Assembly (NCBI GenBank): GCA_000697335.1 | Contig: JNEM01015173.1 | Coordinates: 1-13,206, forward strand | Direction of reading: 5' to 3' | Length of the DNA: 13,206 nt | DNA from: Conidiobolus incongruus B7586 | Taxonomy: Eukaryota; Entomophthoromycota; Entomophthoromycetes; Entomophthorales; Conidiobolaceae | Shown: positions 1 to 9,885 of the stretch, in pieces | How the letters are laid out: the number at the start of each line of letters is the position of its first letter | How positions within the stretch are numbered: the stretch's first letter is position 1 | The notes under the pieces: model-generated | Database searches by the model: none | What the model saw: only the letters and a program-made list of their open reading frames with translations | What the model was told of the DNA's origin: nothing | Made by a program: the position numbers and the translations under genes

Positions 1-52
1 AGAAAAAATTAATATAAAAGTAATATAATATAGAATATAATAATATAATATA
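1..52 (-). repeat. 3' LTR of the gypsy fossil, outer part
   Basis: This stretch aligns with about 8460-8515 in the 5' LTR and about 9921-9970 in the solo LTR. It stops at a TA dinucleotide where Tc1 copy 1 begins, and the LTR resumes at 1628 on the other side. The outermost 35-40 bp are off the left edge. Confidence 0.8.
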
Positions 53-1625
53 TACTAACCTATAAAAGTGAGTTATAAAATCAAAAATATATATATTTTA
101 ATGAATAACTAAAACAATTATATATATTTGATTACTTAAAACTATAATATATAATTAAGGTATATTATTTAATAATAAATAAATATATTTAGATATATTT
201 AGTAAACTATTAGCAAAAATAATTACCTTTAATATTTAACTAAGGTAAGTTATATATTTATAAGTTTTTGAGATAAGAGGATATATTTAACAATATATAA
301 TTATATCTTTTTTCTCTCTTTGCTATTATTTTATATTATATTTTATAGATATATTAAATTTTCTTTATCAATATCATTGTACTTAAATCCCTCTTTAAAA
401 AATCTACTTATATATCAATTAACTTTATAAAAAAGATAAATCAACTTATGATATTGCTAGAATTACTAGTGTTAGTTAGTTTACTATAACTAAAGCTATT
501 AAGAATAACAATACAGAAACATTTAAACTTAAACTTAAGTATGTTAAAATTATAGATAAATATAATGAGAAGTATATCTATAAGTTAGTTAATATAAGTA
601 AGTATAATACTATTATAAAAATACAACAGGAATTATAATACTATATAAGAATATTAGTTAGTATTAATACTATTATATATGTTTTATATTAGCATAGATA
701 TTATTCACACCTTAAGAAAAAACACCCCCAACTAAAAAAATCCCATTATAAAGTTAAGCAAGAGTTTAAATGTCACTATTAATATTAAACTGAAACTAAT
801 TAAAGTAAGGTTATTTAATCTGATGTAACAAAAATATATTTTAGTGGATTTAATAAAAAAGCTAGATATTTTAAAAAAGATATAGAATTATTTTATAACT
901 ATTATGTTAATTTTACCTAAAAATACAATGGTAGGTTAATTATTATTTAAGGATATAAATTGTCTTTAAGTGTAAGATATCTTTATAAAGTTAATAGGGG
1001 AATTAATACTAAAATATACCAAAGTATTTTAAATAATAAATTGAAAAAAAGTATTAAATGATATAGGTTAAACATATCTAATATTATTTTCTAATAAGAT
1101 AATACCTTTTGTTATACTATAGCTTCTATTACCAAATAGCTTAAAAATAACAAGATAATAGTTATAAAGTAGCTTCTTTAATCTTTTAACTTTAATCTAA
1201 TTAAACACCTTTAAAATTAGTTAAAAAAAGTTATTAAAGCTTTCCCCTTAGTAAAAGATTTAAATCAACTTTAAAAATATATTCAAGAAGTATAGAACAA
1301 GATTAACTATTTTTAGTGTAAGAAGTTAATTGATTCTATACCCTACAAACTTAAAGAAGTTAGAAAAGCTAAAGATAGATACACTAGGTTTTAATTTTTT
1401 TTTTATTATTAAAAACTTACAAATTTATAATTTATTCTAGGTAAAATTTAAGAGTTTATATTTTAACCAATTAATAACTAAATATCATCATTTAATAATA
1501 TATATAATTAATAAATATAATAGATTTTAATTATTTAATTTAGATTTATTTTTTTAAATATTAATTAAGTTATTAATAAAAATATAAGTATTTTTGATTT
1601 TATGACTCATTTTTGTAGGTTAGTG
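53..1625 (+). mobile_element. Tc1-type DNA transposon, copy 1, inserted in the gypsy 3' LTR
   Basis: The element is 1573 bp, the same length as copy 2. It is flanked by TA at 51-52 and 1626-1627, the target duplication expected for Tc1/mariner. The left end reads tactaacctataaaagtgag and the right end is its inverted partner ending taggttagtg; the left first base fits an original C changed to T. The terminal inverted repeats are long and imperfect, about 210 bp. LTR sequence resumes cleanly on the far side, so this is an insertion into an existing LTR. Copies 1 and 2 differ almost only by transitions, which fits RIP after insertion. Confidence 0.92.
387..1394 (+). pseudogene. Tc1-type transposase pseudogene, copy 1
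   Basis: This is the remnant of a DDE transposase that would excise and insert the element at TA. The reading frame ends with TAA at 1392-1394. The N-terminal part carries a helix-turn-helix-like trace (YNIA-type block, then IISVS-like in the related copies), expected to bind the terminal repeats. The first catalytic Asp codon survives here as GAT at 822-824, and the second is GAT at 1098-1100. The position of the catalytic Glu, 35 codons later at 1203-1205, is AAA (Lys), as expected from a TpG-context G-to-A change of GAA. Many in-frame TAA and TAG codons, mostly former Gln or Trp codons, make it non-functional. This copy has one A fewer than copies 2 and 3 in the run near 396-401. The start codon cannot be resolved. 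Confidence 0.85.
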
Positions 1626-1627
1626 TA

Positions 1628-1929
1628 GAATAGTAAACAAAGTTTAATTAAGCTTTAAACTAGGATAAATCACTAATATATTAAGATTTTTATTAAATAA
1701 TATTAATATATTATAATATTGATAGAATATAGTTTTAATCTTAAAAATAATATAAAAATAAAAAAAAATAATAAGAATTGAGAGAAAAAGAACAACCTTG
1801 TTTATTATATAATTCAATGTTATTTATATAATTAATTTAATTATAAAAGTATAAATTAATCAAATTATTTATTATTTATTAAAATATATAAAAATATATA
1901 TAAGAATTAAAAAAATTAGTCTTTTAATA
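1628..1929 (-). repeat. 3' LTR of the gypsy fossil, inner part (its 5' portion on the minus strand)
   Basis: This is closely similar to 8535-8827 and 9994-10282, including the shared block aagtttaattaagctt. Read on the minus strand the LTR begins TATTAAAAG, consistent with an original TG terminus changed by RIP, and it ends exactly where the polypurine tract begins. Together with 1-52 it accounts for about 354 bp of an LTR of roughly 397 bp. Confidence 0.85.
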
Positions 1930-1936
1930 CTCCCTT
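1930..1936 (-). other. Polypurine tract of the gypsy fossil
   Basis: The plus strand reads ctccctt, so the minus strand reads AAGGGAG, directly abutting the start of the 3' LTR. In LTR retrotransposons this is the position of the plus-strand DNA primer. It is one of the few G/C-containing runs in the area, and it fixes the element's direction as minus. Confidence 0.7.
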
Positions 1937-1984
1937 AATAGGTTTTTTAAAAGAGACACACTTCTTAGATTTTATAAATAGATA

Positions 1985-4900
1985 TAAGCTAAGATATTCT
2001 TAATACTTTTTAAGGGTTCTTATATAGCTTCTTTAATAAGATAACCTATCTATTTTATTTAAAAATAAAGCTTATTCATAATAGATTGAGATTTAATTAT
2101 ATAATCAATATAATATTTTTTTCTCCATTTTAATTAATAATTAGATCTAGTTTTAAGACTTTTAATCAATTAAAAAAAATATCAAAATCTTCAAAATAAA
2201 GCTTGATTTTAGATATATAAAAGGTAAAGTTAATCTCAAAGTTAAAGGTAATTCCAAGGTAATATTTTCAAAATTTAAATTAATAAACTAAATTTTATAG
2301 GGACTATGATATAATGGTAAGTATTTTGGATTTAAACTAGATTTAAGTAAGGTAGGTTTAAGAGTAGATTATTCTAAATATATAAGCATATTAGCTTCAT
2401 ATTTAAGAGGATTTTTAAATAATTTTAAATATTGTTGTTTTATAATTCTTTAATTTTCTTCTAAGTTAAATTTAATAAAAGAATTATTATACTTAATATT
2501 AGATTGAAATTTAATAGCATTTAAAAAAATTGATTTAAAGTTATAAAGCAATTATTAAGTTAATATGTTTATTATAATTAATAAAATAAAGGTTAAAAGT
2601 AGTTGATCTATTAATAAAGATATTGAATAAATATTAGAGTTGGTAAATATAAGTATTTTAATTTAATTGATTAATGTTAATATAAACTTTATTCATTTTC
2701 TTTAAGGTTTTAATAGTTTTTTTAATAAGTTTATTAATTTAGTGATAATTAGTAATAAATATAATTAGATTAATCTTAAAAGAAAAGGATAGTAACTTCT
2801 AAAATTAAGAGTTAAATTATATATCTTTATTAGATATAATAGTTTATGGAATTTTATAATAAGTAAAGATATTAAAAAATAATAATTATGTAATATTTTT
2901 AACTATAGAAGTTTTGAAATAAAGAATAAAATAAATATATTTGGAAAATAAATCAATTATAATTAGTAAGTTATTATAACCATTTGTTGATTTAAAAATT
3001 TATATTAAATTAAATTAGATTAATTATTAAATATTATTAGGGACTTGTAAAGGAATAAGTTTATTATATTTTAGTTAGGTATTATATTTAATTCTTTATC
3101 ATATATTACAGGTATTGATGTATTTCTAAATTGATTTAACTAAAGAAGGTTAGTAATGCTTTATTTTAATCCTTTTAGCAGTTTTTAACTAATTTTGATA
3201 TTTTCCTATAGGTAAGTTATAATATTCATTAAATATTACTTATTAAATTTTGGAAATATCAGGGATATATAAATAATCATTAAAATATAATAGGTTATCA
3301 ATAATTTTAAACATTTTGACATATTTTAATTAGTTTTCTAATCGTTTAAAAAGTTCGTTTTTAACTAAAATAAAAAAATTATTATATAATATTATTTTTT
3401 AAAATAATTTAATAAATTCTTTATTTCTTTTATTAATAATTATTAAGTTAATATTTATTGGGTTTTTATAATTAAAATAAAAGGATAAGTATGTAAGATT
3501 TTTTAATAAAATATCTACAATATAATTTTATTAACTTAAAAAATATTAAATAAAAAAAGATAAGCTTAGATAATTATAATCTATTTAACTTATTTTTTTA
3601 TTAAGTGTTTTTAAGTATTTAAATAAATAAATGATTGATAATTTATAAATATTAAAAAAAAATTGTAAAATAAAAAATATAAATGATTTTTAATCATTTT
3701 TATTAAAATAAAGAGTTTATATTAATAAAATAAGTATTTTAATTCAATTAGTTTTATTTTTCTTAACTAGAATATTAATAGATTTAAGATAACATTTATA
3801 AAGTTAAACTTAACTTATTCTCTTTTATTTATTATTTTATCTTATAATTAAAAGATAAAATATAAATTAAATTTAAATTAAATTTAAATTAAGCTAATTA
3901 TTTATTAATTATAAAAGAATTAAAGTTAATAAAAATAATGGTAGGTAATTTTAAATTAAAGTAAATAAAACAAAAATATTGATAATATAGAAAATCAAAG
4001 CCTTTATATAAAAAATATATAATAGGGTTTATTTAAAAAGAGAGTTTTTTTCTTAAGAGATTAATTAAAGGAGTTATAAGTTTTATAAAAAAATCAATAA
4101 AATCTTTAAAGTAATTTTATAATTTAAATATAAATATAAGTTAATTTTTATTTATAAATATAATAAAAGCTTTAACACCATTTAGTATAATAAGATCAAT
4201 ATTAATTCTTTAAGAAGAAATAATATAATTATAAAAAAATAAAAATAGCACTAAAGATATATTTTAATTATTTTAAAGGTAGTTTATATTTTTGAATAAT
4301 TTGTAAAACTTGATTAACATATTAAATAAGTTTTTTTAGTTTTTGAATAGATTAGAATATTTTCAAGATAAGTAATAATAAATTTATTAAAGACAAGATT
4401 AAAAGAAATTGATATATTAAGTAAAAGTTATAAAAGCATTATATAATCTAAATTTATAATAGTAAATTTATAATAACTTAAAAGAGTATTAAAAATATTT
4501 AAAATAATAGAATTTTTTTTAACCTTAATGTTATAATAATTATTCTTAATATTTAGCTTAGTAAAGATAGTTGATTCAAGTAATTTATCCTTAATATTAT
4601 ATAAGTTTAATAATATGGTTTTATCCTTAATACTTTTAGAGTTTAAAATACAATTATTAATTTATAATCTTTAACCACCATTAGATTTTTATATAAAAAT
4701 GATTAAAGATTTATATAATGAAAAAAAGTTTAATATACTTATCTTCAAATAATTTTTAAATTTCTTCTTTTAAAATTTAGTATTATTTAAGAGATAAATA
4801 GTAAATAAGCTTTAAGTAAAATTATATATTAAAGAGAAAATTAATTTTATATTTAATATTATATTTAGATAGTAATTTTTTCATAAGTTTAAAAATATTA
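1985..4900 (-). pseudogene. pol: Remnant of a Ty3/gypsy pol region (reverse transcriptase, integrase, chromodomain-like tail)
   Basis: Minus-strand conceptual reading gives short family-typical traces in the expected order. A reverse-transcriptase catalytic-box trace (YLENILIYS) lies near 4339-4372, with upstream finger/palm traces such as IFTKLNIKN to about 4900. An integrase-core trace (IIIDLFSKYIYF) is near 2932-2970, followed by IISNKDI near 2820-2845. A GPY-like module (LNPKYLPLYHSPYKI) lies near 2295-2360, and a weaker chromodomain-like trace is near 1985-2130. RNase H is expected near 3900-4200 but I could not confirm a motif. The gene is a fossil with many breaks and no coding capacity. 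Domain family calls rest on motif recognition by eye; the reverse transcriptase and integrase calls are strong, the chromodomain call is moderate. Confidence 0.75.
3864..3892. repeat. Short tandem repeat, 11-bp unit, about 2.6 copies
   Basis: The unit aaattaaattt occurs twice exactly, followed by aaattaa. It lies inside the gypsy fossil and is probably replication slippage in AT-rich DNA. Confidence 0.8.
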
Positions 4901-5748
4901 GCAAATTAACTTATTATATTATATAAAAAGAAATTATTAAATATAACTTCATTAAAATCAACAAATAAAATACAAATAGATAAATAATATATAGATATAT
5001 ATTTTTAAAAATTATTTAAGTTTTTGATTAGCTTTTTATATTAATTTTTATTTATAATAAAAAGGTTATTTATTATAATTATAAAGTTAATATTAGGTAA
5101 ATTATTTAATAATTTTATAATAATGTAATATAGATTTTTTGAAATTAATTCCATTAATTTTTTTAGAAAATAAAAGAAATAAATTTGTAACCTTTTAAAG
5201 TAATATTTATAGATATAAAATTATAATATTTAAATTAATTTTAATTTAATATAAAATTATAACTAATATTACCTATTAAAAATTTAATATATTGGGAGTA
5301 GTTAAAAGGTAATAATAAGTATTTAAATAAAGTGTTAAATGTTTGTTTTATTAAGTTATTGATATATTTAATTATTAAGTTATTTTTTAAATAAGTAAAG
5401 ATAGTTCTAAAATAATAAAAGACAAAATAATATAATTAAAACTACTAGAGTTAATTAAAACACTAATAAGTATATCTATAAAAAAACCATTTAACATAAA
5501 TAATAAAATAATAGTTAAAGGTAAAAAATCATAAAGTAAATTAGTTACTAAAATATTTTTAATTTTTAATTTTTAATGGTTTAATTAGTTTAATTTCTCT
5601 AATATATATAATTTAATTTGTGGAATTATTAATCTATTAGAATTTTTGTGGATTAAATTAAAATCTACTAATTAATTATAAAAGAGTTGATTTTAAAGTT
5701 ATATTAATATTATTCAAGTTTGATTTATGGTTAATAGGTAGAGATTAT
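4901..5748 (-). other. Internal region of the gypsy fossil, probable protease/gag-pol junction, no motif recognised
   Basis: By position this lies upstream of reverse transcriptase, where protease and the gag-pol junction would be expected. It is too decayed for me to recognise an aspartic protease motif. It ends at the TA where Tc1 copy 2 is inserted. Confidence 0.4.
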
Positions 5749-5750
5749 TA

Positions 5751-5975
5751 TACTAACCTGTAAAAATGGGTTATAACATCAAAAATATATATATATTAAT
5801 AAATAATTAAAAGAATTATATATATTAGATTACTTGAAATTATAATATATAATTAAGGTATATTATTTAATAATAAATAAATATATTTAGATATATTTAG
5901 TAAACTATTAACAAAAATATTAACCCTTAATATTTAATTAAGGTGAGTTATAAATTTACAGGTTTTTGAGATAAG
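5751..5975 (+). repeat. Left terminal inverted repeat of Tc1 copy 2, with two internal direct sites
   Basis: The repeat pairs with the inverted sequence near 7110-7323. Its outer site (tgggttataa, 5767-5776) and inner site (tgagttataa, 5944-5953) are in the same direction, about 177 bp apart. The spacing and pairing resemble IR/DR ends, where the transposase binds an outer and an inner site in each inverted repeat. The segment between the sites is poorly conserved. Confidence 0.75.
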
Positions 5976-6076
5976 GGGATATATTTAACAATATATAACC
6001 ATATTTTTTTTCTCTCTTTGTTATTATTTTATATTATATTTTACAGATATACTAAATTTTTTTTATTAATATCATT

Positions 6077-7093
6077 ATACTTAAATCCCTTTCTAAAAAA
6101 ATCCACTTATGTATCAATTAACTTTATAAAGAAGGTAAATTAACTTATAATATTGCTAAAATTATTAGTGTTAGTTAGTTTACTATAGCTAAGGTTATTA
6201 AGAATAGCAATAAAGAAACATTTAAACTTAAACTTAAATGTGCTAAAATTATAAATGAACATAATAAGAAGTATATCTGTAGGTTGGTTAGTATAAGCAA
6301 GTGTAATATTGCTATAAAAATATAGTAGGAATTATAAGACTATACAAGAATATTAGTTAACACTAATACTATTATATATACTTTATATTATCATAGATAC
6401 CACTAACATTTTAAGAAAAAACACCCCCAACTAAAAAAATCCCATCACAAAGTTAGGCAAGAGTTTAAATATCACCACTAATGTTAAACTAAAACTGATT
6501 AGAGTAAGGTTATTTAGTTTAATAAAACAAAAATATTTCTTAGTGGATCTGATAGAAAAACTAGATGCTTTAGAAAAGATGTAAAATTACTTTGTAACTA
6601 TCATATTAATTTTACCCAAAAGTATAATAGTAGGTTAATTATTGTTTAGGGATATATGTTGTCTTTAAGTGTAGGGTATCTTTGTTAAGTTAATAGGGGA
6701 ATTAATGTTAAGATATATTAAAGTATTCAAAACAATGAATTGAAAAAAATAATTAAATAATATAGGTTAAATAAATCTAATGTTATTTTCCAATAAGATA
6801 ATATCTCTTGTTAGATTATAACTTTTATTACCAAATAGCTTAAAAATAGTAAGATAATAATTATGAAGCAGCCTCTACAATCTCTTAACTTTAATTTAAT
6901 TAAATATCTTTAGGATCAATTAAAAAAAGCTATTAATGCTTTCCTCTTAACTAAAGATTTCAATCAACTTTAAAAATATATTAAAGAAGTATAGAATAAG
7001 ATTAACCCTTTTTAGTGTAAGAAGTTAGTTGATTCTATACCCTACAAACTTAAAGAAGTTAAAAAAGTTAAAGGTAGATACACTAGGTTTTAA
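6077..7093 (+). pseudogene. Tc1-type DD34E transposase pseudogene, copy 2 (best preserved)
   Basis: Conceptual reading in the frame ending with TAA at 7091-7093 shows, in order, an N-terminal YKEGKLTYNIAKIISVS helix-turn-helix-like block near 6125-6175, a KLKCAKIINEHNKKYICRLV linker near 6230-6290, and a catalytic core. The core includes SLSVGYL near 6665, QDNASCHT-like sequence near 6797, and FNLIKYL near 6890-6910, then a C-terminal VDSIPYKLKEVKK block near 7029-7070. The first catalytic Asp position (6521-6523) is AAT (Asn), the second Asp (6797-6799) is GAT, and the Glu position (6902-6904) is AAA (Lys). The spacing of 34 residues between the second Asp and the Glu position defines Tc1 rather than mariner (DD34D) or pogo/Fot1. 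Former Gln and Trp codons have become stops. About 340 residues is normal for Tc1. The start is not certain. Confidence 0.88.
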
Positions 7094-7109
7094 TTTTTTT
7101 TTATCATCA

Positions 7110-7323
7110 AAAACCCACAAATTTATAACTTATCTTAGGTAAAATTTAAGGTTTTATATTTCAACCAATTAATAGCTAAATATCATCATTTAATAATATA
7201 TATAATCAATAAATATAATAGATTTTAATTATTTAATTTAGATTTATTTTATTAAATATTAATCAAGTTATTAATAAAAATATAAGTGTTTTTGATTTTA
7301 TGTCTTATTTTTGCAGGTTAGTG
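7110..7323 (-). repeat. Right terminal inverted repeat of Tc1 copy 2, with two internal direct sites
   Basis: On the minus strand this reads cactaacctgcaaaaataag, the partner of the left end. The outer site on that strand is taagacataa (7298-7307) and the inner site is taagttataa (7123-7132). Both are RIP-altered versions of the left-end TGAGTTATAA-like site, in matching order and orientation. Confidence 0.75.
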
Positions 7324-7325
7324 TA

Positions 7326-8426
7326 AAAAATAAATAGATATTGTTTTTTAAAGGGTATTTATCAGTTTTATAATTAACTTAAGTTTTTAATAATAATAAT
7401 AACTTTTATTTATTATTAAATAAGCTTTAACTTTATTACTAAGTGTTTTTTCATAAAGTATTAAAATAAAAACATTTATTATTTGAGATTTAAATAGGTT
7501 AAAATAAGTTTTGAAAGGTTAATTATTAAAATAAAAAAATTTAATTATAAAATAAAAAGATTTAATTATAAAATAAAAGATAACATCAATTATAATTATT
7601 ATATCATAAATATTAAAAAAATATTATCAAAGTATATTTTATTAATTAACTAGAGTTTTACTTATAGATTAAAATATTATAATAGCTTGTAGATTTATTT
7701 TTTTAATGATATTTAATATATTTGAATAAATTTTATTAAATTTCTTAATCAATTATCTTATAAAAGTTTTTTATTTAGTTTAAAAAAGTATTTCTCTCAT
7801 TAATTAAACTTAAACTTCTAAGTAATATCTTTTTTAAGGGTTTTTTCTAATTATTTAAAAGTTTATATTTTTGAAATAAATTATCCTATTAAAGATTTTT
7901 CAAGATTATGCTTATAATGAGTTAATTACCAAATATAAGCAGATTTTTCTAAAAAAATGGTTAATTCAAAAATATTGTTTAAATCATTATTAAAGATTAA
8001 ATTAAAATAATTTTTTATATTTTTAAGATAGTTTTTAAGCTTATAAAGGTTTTTTTAGTTATTATAAATAGTTAATTTGTTTTTAAAGATATTAAAGAGA
8101 TAGTTTAATATATAAATTATGTTAAAATAACTAGTTTATCAAATTTAAACTTTTTGAGTTATGTTTTTTTAATTTAAAATTATCTAATATAAGTTTTTTA
8201 AAAGATAATAAGCTTTTGTAAATTAAAGTCTTAGATTTACTTAATAATTAAATTATTATTATTATTAAAATAATATAAAAATATCTTTTTTTAGTAGCAT
8301 TATAATATATAGTATTATATTTAAATAAAATAAATTATAGATAAAATTTAAAATAATAATAAATAAATTTAATATAAATAATTATTGATTTTTAATATGT
8401 TTTTAACAATTTTATCCTTATTATTA
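7326..8426 (-). other. Internal region of the gypsy fossil, probable gag and primer-binding region, no motif recognised
   Basis: This stretch lies between Tc1 copy 2 and the 5' LTR, where gag would sit in a minus-strand Ty3/gypsy element. I saw no capsid or zinc-knuckle motif and no convincing tRNA-complementary primer-binding site next to the LTR at 8426. A short tandem repeat is present at 7540-7580. Assignment to gag is by position only. Confidence 0.4.
7540..7580. repeat. Tandem duplication, 21/20-bp unit
   Basis: A 21-bp unit at 7540-7560, beginning tttaattataaaataa, is followed directly by a 20-bp copy that differs by one A in a homopolymer run. A looser partial unit may precede it. 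It lies in the probable gag region of the fossil. Confidence 0.8.
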
Positions 8427-8827
8427 TATAAGTATAATAGTAAAATATTAATATAATATAGAAGAAAATTTAATATAAAAGTAATGTGGCACAAAATATA
8501 ATAATATAATATGGAATATAATATAAAAATATAAATAAAGTTTAATTAAGCTTTGAACCAGGATAAGTCATTGATATATTAGGATTTATATTATATAATG
8601 CCAATATGCTATAATATTAATAGAATATAGTCTTAATCTTAGAAATAATATAAAAGTAAGAAAATAGTAAGAATTAAAAGAAAAAAAGAATAAACTTATT
8701 TATTAAATAATTTAATTATATTTATATAATTAATTTAGTTATAGAAGTATAAATTAATTATATAATTTATATTTAATTAAATTATATAAAAATATATATA
8801 AAAATTTAAAAAATTAATCATTTAATA
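8427..8827 (-). repeat. 5' LTR of the gypsy fossil
   Basis: This is a full-length LTR of about 401 bp, aligned end to end with the solo LTR at 9886-10282 and with the split left LTR. It is not interrupted by a transposon. A chance-compatible tatta occurs on both sides (8422-8426 and 8830-8834), so a separate solo LTR cannot be fully excluded. The internal length and the matching orientation favour the 5' LTR of the element to its left. Confidence 0.75.
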
Positions 8828-8926
8828 AATATTATCTTAAATTATTATAAAATTTTTTTTTTAATTTTTAAAAAAATTAATAATATTAATTTTAAAGAAT
8901 GTTAATTATATTATTATATATATATA
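8828..8926. other. AT-rich spacer between the gypsy 5' LTR and Tc1 copy 4
   Basis: About 99 bp of nearly pure A/T that I could not assign to either repeat family. It probably contains remnants of the original host target sequence. It ends with a TA-dinucleotide run whose last TA (8925-8926) is the candidate target duplication for copy 4. Confidence 0.5.
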
Positions 8927-9880
8927 CATTAACTCACAAAAGTAAGTTATAAAATCAAAAACACTTATATTTTTATTAATAACTTGATTAATATTTAATG
9001 AAATAAATTTAAATTAAATAATTAAAATCTATTATATTTATTGATTATATATATCATTAAATAATGATATTTAGTTATTAATTGGTTAAAATATAAACCT
9101 TTAAATTTTACCTAAGGTGAGTTATAAATTTATAGATTTTTAGTGATAAAAAAAAATTACAACCTAGTATATCTATTTTTAGCTTTCTTAACTTCTTTAA
9201 GTTTGTGGGGTATAGAATCAACTAACTTTTTACACTAAGAAAAGTTAATCTTGTTTTATACTTCTTGAATATATTTTTAAAATTGATTTAAATCTTTAAT
9301 TAAAGGGAAAACTTTAATAGCTTTTTTTAATTAATCCTAAAGATATTCAATTAAATTAAAGTTAAAAGATTAAAAAAGCTACTTTATAACTATTATCTTA
9401 TTATTTTTAAGTTATTTGGTAGTAAAAGCTATAGTATAACAAAAAGCATTATCTTACTAGAAAATAACATTAGATTTATTTAACCTATATTATTCAATAG
9501 TTTTTTTTAATTCATTGTTTAAAATATTTTAGTATATCTCAATATTAATTCCTTTATTAACTTTATAAAGATATCTTATACCTAAAGACAACATATATCC
9601 CCAAACAATAATTAACCTATTATTATACTTTTAGGTAAAATTAACATTATGGTTATAAAGTAATTTTACATCTTTTTTAAAGCATTTAGCTTTTTTATTA
9701 GATTTACTAAAGTATATTTTTATTTCATTAAACTAAATAACTTTACTCTAATTAATTTTACTTTAATATTAGTGGTGATATTTAAACTCTTACCTAACTT
9801 TATAATGGGATTTCTTTAATTAAAGGTGTTTTTTCTTAAAGTGTAAATGGTATTTATATTAATATAAAGTATATATAATA

Positions 9881-9885
9881 GTATT
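9881..9885. repeat. Left target-site duplication of the solo LTR
   Basis: The sequence gtatt pairs with atatt at 10283-10287. The uninterrupted copies carry the equivalent site once, as aatac at 666-670 of copy 1 on the opposite strand, confirming gtatt as the original. Confidence 0.8.

Larger units (their letters stand above)
5751..7323 (+). mobile_element. Tc1-type DNA transposon, copy 2, inserted in the gypsy internal region
   Basis: The element is 1573 bp with TA at 5749-5750 and 7324-7325. The ends are tactaacctgtaaaaatggg on the left and the inverted ttgcaggttagtg on the right, which implies an original CACTAACCTGCAAAAATG terminus. It is the best-preserved full copy, keeping more C and G than copy 1 or 3, so it makes the best family reference in the window. 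It interrupts the retrotransposon between the probable gag and pol regions, and it is in the same orientation as copies 1 and 3. Confidence 0.93.
1..8827 (-). mobile_element. Fossil Ty3/gypsy (chromovirus-like) LTR retrotransposon, broken, left end off the window
   Basis: Two related LTRs in the same orientation bracket about 4.9 kb of internal sequence once the nested Tc1 copy 2 is subtracted. With both Tc1 copies removed the whole is about 5.7 kb, a normal Ty3/gypsy size. The minus strand is coding: a polypurine tract abuts the left LTR, and traces of reverse transcriptase, then integrase, then a chromodomain-like tail follow in Ty3/gypsy order on that strand. Integrase after reverse transcriptase excludes Ty1/copia. 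The element is heavily decayed, with many breaks throughout and no open frame of useful length, which fits RIP. It predates the two Tc1 insertions it contains. The first 35-40 bp of the LTR and the left target duplication lie outside the window. An alternative is that the right LTR belongs to another insertion, but the spacing and domain order favour one element. Confidence 0.82.

Noticed and set aside
241-360. Possible intron upstream of the transposase (gtaagt near 244 and ttatag near 345)
   Set aside because: The gtaagt is part of the inner inverted-repeat site (TGAGTTATAA-like) and varies among copies, and no upstream coding exon is recognisable.
711-735. CRISPR-like or regulatory repeat, from the recurring cacccccaac block
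   Set aside because: It recurs only because it lies inside the transposase of each Tc1 copy. There is no regular spacer spacing.
1928-8827. Ty1/copia assignment, suggested by the LTR start resembling TGTTAAAAGACTAG on the minus strand
   Set aside because: Reverse transcriptase traces (near 4350) precede integrase traces (near 2950) on the coding strand, which is Ty3/gypsy order, and a GPY-like module follows the integrase.
8422-8834. The LTR at 8427-8827 as an independent solo LTR flanked by tatta
   Set aside because: The right-hand tatta does not abut the aligned LTR end, such a 5-mer is common in this AT-rich DNA, and the internal length and orientation fit a 5' LTR. It is not fully excluded.
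8911-8926. TA-dinucleotide runs as replication origin or centromere signals
   Set aside because: Short TA runs are expected in DNA this AT-rich and adjoin Tc1 insertion sites. Nothing else supports an origin or centromere.
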